Source: Priapulus caudatus (lineage: Eukaryota; Priapulida; Priapulimorpha; Priapulimorphida; Priapulidae). Taken from it: 33,785 bases of DNA. Under the pieces are notes generated by a model. The model made no database searches. It was not told the DNA's origin and saw only the letters and a list, made by a program, of their open reading frames with translations. Both the position numbers and the translations under genes were made by a program. Shown here piece after piece: positions 1-10,100 of the stretch (its first letter is position 1; every line of letters begins with the position of its first letter). The stretch lies in contig NW_014577074.1 of NCBI RefSeq assembly GCF_000485595.1, forward strand, positions 1,253,254 to 1,287,038, given 5' to 3'.

Positions 1-947
1 TAAATAGCTGTGTTGATGAATCGCAACTAAGCAACGTCGATTGCGTACACAAGATTTACGCAAAATATTTTGCGTACGCAGCTTGATGAATCTACCACCT
101 GATACTTAACACCAAGTGTATATATAGTAAGGCTAACATGTCACACAGAACACTACCACATCATTCTTTTCACCAATATGTGCACTAATATGCATTTCAA
201 ATTAAATTTTGTTTCACATTCAAAATATCACTAGCACATGATTTTCACTCTTGCAAGATGCCACATGTCAAGATAGGTACCAGTATAGTAATACGTCATG
301 TATAATTTATGTCACGTAAATACGTCCACTTGATATGTGGCAGTATTTGCATATGTCGTTTTTTCGCAATATCAAGAATGCAGGTAAAAGTTTGCTGTTC
401 ATTTAAAGTTTTATGGCCTATAACAGCACAAACTCAAAGTAATTTTTATGCTGAAGTAATCAGTAATATGTACACTGACAGGTGAGACTAAGTTGATCTA
501 CATTTATCCATTTTGCAATTTATATGAAATATTATCAGTGATCATCTCTCAAATCGATCGAGAAAATTCTATGACATGAGTACTCTATGACGTGTTTGTC
601 ATTCTATATATACTTGGTGTTGTGCAAGGAGTACCGGTAAGTGTGGGAACGGTTGTGAAAATAATATAACATTTGGAAAAAACGTAAGATCCTCACTTTA
701 ATGGCTACCACATGTACATGTTATTTAATTCGTAAATAAATTTATCTTTTCAGAGGCAGCACATCTTGAATACTTGCATGTAAAAGTTCATTTGCCCTAC
801 AACACTTGAAGTTGTATTAGTGGCTAAAAGATGATCTAAAAAGAAATAATAATATAAAACATTATTATGTGCTCAGTTATTTCACCCTAAACTAGCAGTG
901 AAACAAAAAAGCAGCTGAATAGTGTACTAAGATTGAAGACTATATAG
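1..947. other. AT-rich flank, no gene seen
   Basis: I find no coding region on either strand. The only structure is an inverted repeat: an 18-20 bp arm at 108-127 (AACACCAAGTGTATATATAG) and its near complement at 604-621. These could be the ends of a roughly 515-bp MITE, but no target-site duplication (TSD) is evident. Confidence 0.5.
108..621. repeat. possible MITE with 18-bp inverted ends
   Basis: The left arm 108-127 matches the reverse complement of 604-621 with a one-base gap. The interior is AT-rich and non-coding. No second copy occurs in the window and no clear TSD is seen, so this is a structural guess. Confidence 0.35.
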
Positions 948-3078
948 TTAAAGGGATCGTTTACTCTAGGTTCTAAGGTTATTTTCAGTTAATGTAGGTT
1001 AAAATTACGCTACATAAAAAGTTTCATGGTTCAATCACCATTAAAAATATTATTTAAAAATGTTTTAAAACTAACGACTACAGTTTGCTTACAACGACGG
1101 TGGCGCCACTCAAAGCGCACGATCTGATGAGTTGCGCAAAACCACTTTTCAGCCAAGGGCTACAGACCGAGGGTGTTTCTTATTTATTAATTGAAAAGCA
1201 AAAGGATTGTAATATCTTATAAACGACATATAGTTTCAGTTATAATATGGATAAATTTGTGGCGATATGGATATGCGGTAGTCTCGGGAGTGAGAGTCTC
1301 AGACACTCACTCGAGTCACGCGGTCCCTCTTCGCATCACCACCTATTTTTTCTTGTGACCCGTTGGGGACAGTAAACCAAATAAAAATCGGCGACCAGAT
1401 AAGATTGCGTTTCGAAAAGCAACTTTAATAATAAGGCTTACGACATTCTTACTCGAACGTTGTACCGATCAACGGACGCCAAAACACTATCGATATCGTA
1501 TCAAGTTGAATATCACACACGGGAAAAAATAAATCCGGGCTTCCAAACAAAAACAAACCCTAATGCGTATAAGCGTATCTCGCGTGACTAGTGGTTTTAC
1601 GCACAGAAAACCTTCAAGCACGGTTCAGCGGTCAGGCCTAACATACTGTCCCTTAATAAATCGCGTAAACCACTATGGTTATAAACGAACCAGCCGATAC
1701 GACTGGCACAGCGATAACAAAACACGTGGTCTATTGTGCGCAATCAAAACACAAACACTGGAGTTGTCACAAACAATTAAATAGCAATGTCTAGATACAA
1801 TCGTACCAGCAATTACTAAGCAAGTAACAAAAATAATCAACACTGCATCGACAGGAACGGGCCATCGACCGCGAGTTATAAGTGTCTCTGGCAAGTACAA
1901 GCGATCAAAACAGAAGCGCGCATGTCGATAAGCTTCGGGAGCTGCCTTACCTGACGAGGCGATCCTGAAATTGTCTCAGGACAGGAAGTTGGCCTCCACT
2001 GTCTGTAGTGTGAGTGCGATGGTGTGCGTCCGGTAGGGCTGTAATAGTCTGTACGTGGCCCGCGATTCGCGAATAAGCTAGGACATGTCCTTGTCCGACG
2101 AAGTGAAACGCAATGCTGAGTCGGTGTGCACACAGCGGAACTGTCAATGTTCGCCATCCGGGCCGCTGAATACTTGTGGCGACACCTCGCGGACGCGCGA
2201 GAACAAACAAGCAGCTAGTGTAGTGGATCAACGGTGTGACTATACCTGAGAGAAGAACAGTGGTTACACAGTCCACTCTTGGACAAGCGGGAGAATTGCA
2301 CAGGAAAACAAAAGGGCATCACGTCTGTCGCACACACACGCGAGTCCGGCGTCAGGACTCACGTAATCGACAAGTACGGATGTAAAGACATTTAATTCAC
2401 ATCCCTCAAGCTTCGAGTACTCACATTTAAGCTGCTGACAGCAGGCGTTTGACGAGAAATGCCCGAAATGCATTCCAAAACATGTGTTAAATGCACGCAT
2501 CTGTTTGCTAGTTTTAGTCCTCACAACATGGCCATCACTACCGTGATGGCTAAGCGCGATTACGTGGTAAAAAACGATTCTGATCGCTACTGTAGGAATA
2601 AACACAGAATTTATACTAAATTAGCATGGCAAATTAATTCCGTTGACAGAACGTGATAAATTAATTAAATGGTAATGATAAATATTTAAGTTATTATTAA
2701 TTATATTGAACTACTGCTCCAATAACCAGACAACAATACAAAAACAATAAACTGCTACAAATTTCCCTAAAAAATGAATATCGTTCGGTTAAAATAGCAT
2801 TTAGGTATAGTAATATAATTGCAGCTTTGTGATTAGCCTCTGTCTGTACGTGCAAAATAAATTGTTCAAATACGAGCAACTATTTTCGAGAAGGGTGGCA
2901 GCAGATAATTGTTTCGTAAGCGTTGAATTAGTAAATTAATTACAAAACTAATTAAATTAAGGCTATTATGGCTATACTAAATATGTTGGGTATAGAAGAA
3001 TTTGTATAATAAACTTCAGGTTAAGTACAGAAGATGATTACTGCAGATAAAAATCCCCAAGAGTCTACATCCCTTTAA
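948..3078 (+). mobile_element. TTAA-flanked MITE, copy 1 (interrupted by a 1.5-kb insertion)
   Basis: The element begins TTAA-AGGGATC and ends ATCCCT-TTAA. Its terminal inverted repeats (TIRs) are of the form AGGGATNCTNNACTCTAGG. Its left part (948-1258) and right part (2759-3078) align along their length with copies at 6945-7724 and 29405-30018. Removing the roughly 1.5-kb middle leaves about 625 bp, the same size as the other two copies. A four-base TTAA at both ends of all three copies fits the piggyBac-type TSD, but the AGGG terminus is not the usual CCC start, so the superfamily is uncertain. No transposase is encoded. Confidence 0.8.
1259..2764. mobile_element. 1.5-kb insertion inside MITE copy 1, unrecognised
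   Basis: This stretch is absent from the two sister copies, which run straight from GGATAAATTTGT to CCTAAAATGAAC. AAATTT occurs on both sides (1253-1258 and 2759-2764) and could be a TSD. The insert is richer in CpG than its surroundings, especially 1270-1560 and 1850-2360. I see no TIRs, LTRs, poly-A tail or known domain. The minus strand has a good splice-donor-like site (CAG|GTAAGGCAG, near 1950). It may be an unknown element, or an exon or promoter trapped in the MITE. Confidence 0.45.
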
Positions 3079-3228
3079 TCAATCGATGCAAGTCCTGTAT
3101 TAAAGGCTACAGACTACAGTAATCAGTACGACAAATACTTATAACACGTAGAATTGAAGGGTTAAGTCAAGTAAAGAACGATGTTACTGTTAGGTGCGGA
3201 GAATTAAACAAGAGTCCGTGAAACACTA

Positions 3229-3353
3229 GAGGAGCGAGAGGGAGGAGAGAGAGAGAGGAGAGAAAGAAGAGAGAGCCAGAGAGAGAAGAAGAGAGAGAGA
3301 AAGAGAGAGAGAGATTTAGGAGAGAGACAGAGAGAGAGCACGTACAAGAGAGA
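3229..3353. repeat. GA-rich simple repeat
   Basis: An imperfect (GA)n/(GAGAG)n purine tract. The long minus-strand reading frame over it, rich in Ser and Leu, is a composition artefact and not a gene. Confidence 0.85.
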
Positions 3354-3945
3354 GAAGAGGAAAACGGAGTACGAGAGACGCGAAGAGACCATGAGAAGAT
3401 TGATAGAAATGCCACTCTATACACACTGGGCATGCCATTCATTGCATCGGTATATGGACCTCCACTGGAAAGATTCAGACCTTCGTTGTGCTACTAGTAT
3501 AACTGCATTGCGTAATACCTGCATCTTGGATTGAGGGCTGCCATTACATACACTCGGCGTCTGGCCCCATTGTTCTATCACCATCATCTTCTTCAAGTTG
3601 CTTCATTCCCCCTGTCCTTCTTCCCTCGCAGTAATGGTCATCATGCTCTGGCTCAGCCTTCATGTCCATGTAGAGCCATCTGGTGGAAATATCAATTACA
3701 TTTATATTATTCATAATTACGGGGAACTTATTAATAATATAAAATAAACATGAAATTATTTGTAAATACGATACATTTCTGTTCAATAAGAATTTTTGTA
3801 AAAACTTGGTTAGCATATCTACCTCAATATGTATAAAAAAATAGCTTTAGATACAAAAGTGATAATTTCCTATTTTAAAAATCCAATTTTAAAGTTTGTG
3901 ACTGAAACTACTCTTCATGACAATTAAACAAACGTTACATTGCAA

Positions 3946-4113
3946 TTATTTATAGTTATCGAGCACAGTAGCGCACAGACAAATATACGCAGAAATCCAG
4001 GTCATGAAGTGGAGTTCGTCAGCAGATACAGGTATTATTGAACACCAAGTGTTTGCTACAGCGATCGGTTGCAAATGGCCTCCAGTGATGCCAAAGAAAG
4101 GCAAACATTTTTC
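3946..4113 (-). pseudogene. SLC46-like last exon 5, with two 1-nt frame breaks
   Basis: After acceptor TTTTATAG the frame continues from exon 4 as GKMFAFL, as expected. The family's next block then appears in another frame (ASLEAICN, 4092-4069) and the final part in a third frame, ending LDNYK and TAA at 3948-3946. Each change equals one missing base. Read straight from the splice site, the exon meets TGA after about 30 codons, removing TM11-TM12. It may be a real decay mutation pair or an indel error in the assembly. Confidence 0.7.
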
Positions 4114-7100
4114 CTATAAAACAGTAAAAAGCATTATTAAAATCTATGTAGCAATTTAGTTGATAATAATTTAATGATGCAGAGAACCTTGACAAAGAAA
4201 CGTTTTAATTGATTGTTAACATGTTATTAATGTAGTAAATCATTGGCACACATCAATAAACACAAGAGCCGCAGTAGCGTCTTGGGCTCATCTGAGGTTC
4301 TGTTGCTACGATTATCATAAACGAGTAAAATTTCAGGTCGTGCGTAAGTACCACATTTGTTAGGCGCAGATATTGCAGACACGAAGTTGCGTACAACGAC
4401 ATCAATTGTTAGGACACGCCACGTATCGGCAGATGAGGTTAGGGGGAGGAGTGGGGGGGAGGGGTGGGGGAGGGGAGGGTGGGGAGGAGCCGGGGAGGGG
4501 CTCTTAATTAGCAAAAGCAGTTCACTTCCTTTTGTTCAACCAGTCAACAAATTCCATTGTTTAACCCTCCTCTTGAGGGGTCAAAAGGTTACTCGACACT
4601 TACTCTTCGCATGTCAGCGAAGCCACATCTTCATGTCTTTTCATAAAGCCATAAAATGCTAGGTCACGCCGCCTAAAACAAAAAAAGTTTTTCAATCGTC
4701 CCGTCAGGGACCGACTGTCCTCTAGAAATGTCTAAAATCTGCCCTGTGCGCCATTGACATTTGACCTGTGACCTCCAATTTTGGCACTAGTGATATGCTT
4801 TCCCTTACCATGATGCTAATACAGGGCCCCGACTATCACGAGCCTAGGTCAAGTTTAGATTTGGTGCCGCAATTCTGCATTTCCTCCCTACCTACTAAGT
4901 AGAGTGAGTCCCTCTATTTACACCTCTTGACCTTTGAACCGAGCCTTACAACATCCCCAACTCGTTTGGAACATCCCCCCAAACGACTCCGAATATCTGT
5001 GGGACCGTACGTCGACGCGGTTAAGGATTTGTGCCCAACTTAGTTACGGTCGGCGACGACGACCGAGGACGACGCCGGACGGACGGAACGATCATAGCGA
5101 TTGCTAAACGAAAGCTGCATCTGACTATGTCAGATGAGCTAACAATCATAGATTTTTGGCTTCTCTAAATAATTTCGCTGCCGAGTCTCCTGTATGCATG
5201 TATGATCCTAAACAACAAAAGATCTCACTACATTTATCACACGTGAAAGTTTGTTCTGATTTTATGGTAGTGTTCTTTTGTTCAGAACTCGGTCAATTTT
5301 TTGCTACAAAAATTTACCCAGTTGTGAACATTGCCTGCAGAGCCATTTCTGAATGTTTGAGACCAACCAGACTAGAATACCTCTACTTGCTGTGTGGCAT
5401 TACTCCTCCACACGTTAGACGAATGGCTTCATCCCAAGTAGAGAAATTTAAACAGGAAAATGACCTTTGCCACCCCCTTTTCCAGCATGAACCAGCACAG
5501 AAGAGACTAAAGTCCACACAGTTTTATTCACGCAATTCAACCCCTGGATGGCAACCCCCAAAACTACAGGATCGCATAATGGTCACCTTCAGGCAAGCCA
5601 ACAAAAGCTTTTACTTAGTCCCCAGAAATCCCTCCCACCCGGAGCTAATAACGCATGACCTACCTGGCTATGCCTAAATCGCCTCAGGGCAGGGGTTGGT
5701 CGATGCAGGGCATCCATGAAAAAATGGGAATACATTGAAGATGGCCCAATTGAACGTGACTGTGGAGAAGACTAGACTATGTAACATCTCCTGGAATGCC
5801 CCTTACTACCAGAGCCCTGTAGATCTGGTAACCTTGAGGCTTTCAACCACTGTGTCAGGTCCTGTGTCCTGCAGTGGCTAAGTCGAGTGTTGTGTAGTGA
5901 CCCGCGAAGATTTTGTTCCTGTTTTTTAATTCGTTATCTTTTCCCCAGGGTGCACATCTGTTATTTTTATTTGCAGTTGTATCTTATTATGTAGATTAAC
6001 ACAGTAGGTTGAATAACTTTGAATGCTCTTTGCAATGTCAAAACCAAGGTAAAAGTTGTGTCATTCACACCTAAATTGTACAAGTTGACAGCTATGAAAT
6101 TGTCACAGCTGTTATTCTTAATGAAATAAATAGTTTAACCAATACTTCTGTATATTATACCAAAGTTATTAATCTAAGTTAAACTAATGATATTAATTAT
6201 ATTAATTACATTTTCTGAAGAGAAATAATACTGTATAGTTTAATAGTATTATTAGAATATTACGATACATAATGCATTAAAACGCATATCTACGCATTCA
6301 CATTTGCTATTAAAATGTCGATTTTCAAAATCATAGATTTTGTGCACTACCATAACTTTGTAGGACTTTTGCCCCTTATTAAGTTGCACAATTAAATTTT
6401 TATATTTCTTATTTCACACCAGGAGCAAATCATGAAAGTGCAATTACATTTATGCCCATCTACTCTTTAACCGAAGGAACATATGTTTATGATAAATACA
6501 AACATAATTTAACTAAAATAGTGAAATATAAGATATCGTGATCCTTAAAATAAATAAATATGAAGCACCTAGTCTCTAGCTGAAAAGTTGCATCTCACAA
6601 CTTCGAAAGTGGATGTACATGTAGTGGTGTCACTTATGTTGTACCCAAACAATTATCAACAGATTTAAAACCGTAAAAAATAGTCAAATATTGAACCACA
6701 ATTTTCTAGGTAGCTAAATTTAAATGAAAACATGCAATACGCACGAGTTATGTTTCTATGTATTTAATTTAATTACTTAGATAATCATGCATACCTTGCT
6801 CATCACTTGCTACTAGCTTGGACAACACGGAACGTATCACTGCAGGTGTGAGTGCAGCAGGTATATTTATTACCACAGCTGAAAATATTTACAATGAAGG
6901 TTGCACGTTAATGAACATGGTGGGGATTATTTGCTATGTAGAAGTTAAAGGGATCCTTTACTCTAGGTTCTAGGGTTATTTTCAGTTAATTTAGGTTAAA
7001 ATTACGCTACATTAAAAGTTTCATGGTTCAATCACCATTAGAAATTTTTTTTTTAATGTTAAAAAACTAACGACTACAGTTTGATTACAACGACGGTGGC

Positions 7101-10100
7101 GCCACACAAAGCGCACGTTCTGAAAAGTTGCGCAAAACGACTTTTCAGCCAAGGGCTACAGACCGAGGGTGTTTCTTATTTATTAATTTAAAAGCAAAAG
7201 GATTGTAATATCTTATAAACGACATATAGTTTCAGTTATATTAAGGATAAATTTGTCCTAAAATGAACATCGTTCGGTTAAATAGCATTTAGGTATAAAT
7301 ATAATTGCACCTTTGTGATTAGCCCTCGGTCTGTAACGTGCAACATCTATTGGGAAATGCACAACTTTTTCAGGGTGGCAGCACGGTTGCGGGTGTCAAT
7401 GGCGCCGTTCAAATTTCGTAGCGTTGATGGGGTGATACTCCATTAGGAGTGTTCCCAACTTTAATGTCATTAATGGTCATGATAATATATTAGTTTGTGG
7501 TTTAATGTCATTTAGGTTAAGGTTAGGGTTAGGATTATCAATCATTAATCATTAATGATATCAAAGTTGGGAACACTCCTAATGGAGCGTTAGCCCATTA
7601 ATGTATAATTAATTATAACAATTAAATTAGGTATCTGGTAACAAGTATGTGTGGGTATAGACGATTTGTTATACAGTAAGTACAGTTGTATGCAGTAAAA
7701 TCCTAGAGTCTAGTATCCCTTTAATGGTAACGTAGGATACAAAACTGCAATCAGCCATCCTCCATTACTATACATGCATGCCAGGGAAAACACATTTGCG
7801 CCAGCGACACCTATATAGAATTTCAGCATTTTAAACAGCATGTAGAATTTACATTTAAGGGACCGCTTGCCAGTACAGATGACAAACATCGCGCAGGATG
7901 GCTAGGCATGTGGATAGGACAACAAGGTAGGGAAGTCTACAAAACGTTCATATGGGCTCAGGGCCAAAAAGACGACCCCAAAGAAATTCTCAAGAAAATT
8001 GAAGAATATGTCCGACCTAGGAAAAACAAGCGAGTAGCGAGATTCAAGGCTCAAGAACGATCTCAGTCAGAAGGTGAAACGTTTGGTAATTTTGTCAAAG
8101 ATCTGAGGATTCTATTGATGGACTGTGAATACACACACCCGGATGACATTATGATTGACTTAATCATCAATGGCGTACGACACCGTAAGATACAAGAACG
8201 TCTTCTAGATCAGTGACAAGAGCTCACTATAGCAAAGGCTATTGAAATAGGGCAGCAATTTGAGTTATCACAGAGCCAAATGAAAACGATGCATGGAGAA
8301 GAAATTCTCGCAGTCAAAACAAGGCGACACGTCAGTAACAGCTACAGGAAGGGACAACCCGTACAGCAGAAGCAGTTTTGGAGAAAGGAACGAGATTCCG
8401 CACAAGAAGCGAGGTATAGCTACAGTCATGTTAACAACTGCTCCAGCTGCAGCAGAGTTCACGATGAAGGAAAATGCCTGGCTAAAGAAACAGTCTGCAA
8501 GTATTGTAAGAAACCGGATCACTGGCTAAAGATGTGTAGAAAAAAACTCCGCCAAGTCAGCGGTATGCGTTGCGACTCCGCGCAAGAGTGTGAAGACTCA
8601 AATGACAGCGACAGCTTACTACACATCCACGCGACACAAGATGCGCAGGAACCAGTGAACACTCTCTCTAGTGACAAATGGCTAGTGCACTTAAAGGTAT
8701 ACAACCACGACGTGCCGTTCAGAATAGACACAGGGTCGAAATGCTGCATTATAGTGAAACCACAGCTAGAAAGACTAGAATCTCTCGGTGAACGGTTGTC
8801 TGAAATCAAGATGAATCAAGAATCAAGATGTCAGTCTCTCAGAGAACGGTTAGTGGGGACAGTTAACCTACCAGTGAAGTACAAAGAGAATCAAGCATGC
8901 GCACAGTTTGAGATCGTCGACCTGAATCAGGAAAACATTATCAGCGGTGATGTTGCTGAGAGCCTGGGTCTGATACAGCGAGTAGATGCTGTCGGAGAAC
9001 TCTCCTCACGTGAAGAAATAGCACGTGATTATCCTGAATTAGTGGAAACCACAGGTACTCTGCCAGGAGAATACACTATAAAGATCAAAGAAAGCGAAAA
9101 AAGTGTGATCCATCCATCTCGCCGACTGGCAGCAGCAATAAAACCGCGTGCCATCGAGAAACTCAGAGAAATGGAAAGGAACGGATACATCCCGCCAGTG
9201 AGCGAACCAACAGAATGGGTCAGCTTCATGGTAGTGTCACTCAGAAAGGACAAAGTAAGGATCTGCATAAATCCAAAAAATCTAAACAAAGTCATAAAAA
9301 GAGAACATCACCCCATGAAAACAATAGACGATGTAATAGCATGCATACCAGATGTGACACTGTTCTCAGTACTCGACGCAAAGTCAGGATTTCTACAGAT
9401 AGAATTGGATCTGAAGTCGTCATACCTGACCACGTTCAACAGCCCTATAGGAAGATATAGGTGGCTGAGACTACCTTTCGGAATAAAGTCCGCACCTGAA
9501 ATATATCAGCGGATCATGGACCAGATGATAGAAGGAATTGACGAAGCATTCGCCATCGTGGATGACATCCTCATCGCAGGTCGAAACCAAGCACATCATG
9601 ACGAAATATTCAGGCAAGTAGTTGAACGAGCAACTCAGTACAATCTGAAGCTAAACTACGACAAGTGCAGCATACGACAACCAAGTGTACCCTACATGGG
9701 GCACGTGATCACGGCAGGTGGTCTACAGCCAGACCCAGAGAAGGTCAAAGCCATTGTCGAGATGCCAGCACCACGTGACAAGGAGGGAGTCCGCAGATTG
9801 CTTGGTCTGGCACAGTACCTAGCAAAATTTATTCCCAATCTAAGCCAAGTAGACGCACCACTGCAGAGCCTCCTGAAGTCAGATGTGACATTCGCATGAG
9901 AGCACGAACATGAAGACAGCTTCAAAGAGCTGAAACAGAAATGCAGTACATCTCCAGTACTAGCATTCAACGACGTAAACAAACCCGTGCACATAGAGTG
10001 CGATGCAAGCAAAGACGGGTTAGGTGCTGTACTCATGCAGGAAGGTCGTGTTATTGCGTATGCGTCCCGTGCAATGACTGAAACTGAACAACGATACGCA

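Larger units (their letters stand above)
4114..6794 (-). other. intron 4 of the SLC46-like gene
   Basis: Phase-1 intron with donor GTATGC at 6794 and acceptor TATAG at 4114. It holds a G-rich tract (4441-4500), a GC-richer repeat-like stretch (about 4660-5110) full of TGACCT motifs, and a decayed LINE tail (about 5290-5905). The stretch 5910-6780 is plain AT-rich sequence in which I see nothing. Confidence 0.8.

Noticed and set aside
1947-2276. 109-codon minus-strand open frame as a gene
   Set aside because: No recognisable domain, an overlapping frame of similar length, and no acceptor or conserved start; left as part of an unidentified insert.
3167-3442. Ser/Leu-rich minus-strand open frame
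   Set aside because: It is a translation of the GA-rich simple repeat, with no start context or splice support.
8214-8216. Programmed stop-codon readthrough in gag
   Set aside because: The TGA is in the middle of gag, not at a gag-pol border, and a second similar stop interrupts the RT to RNase H region; simple decay explains both.
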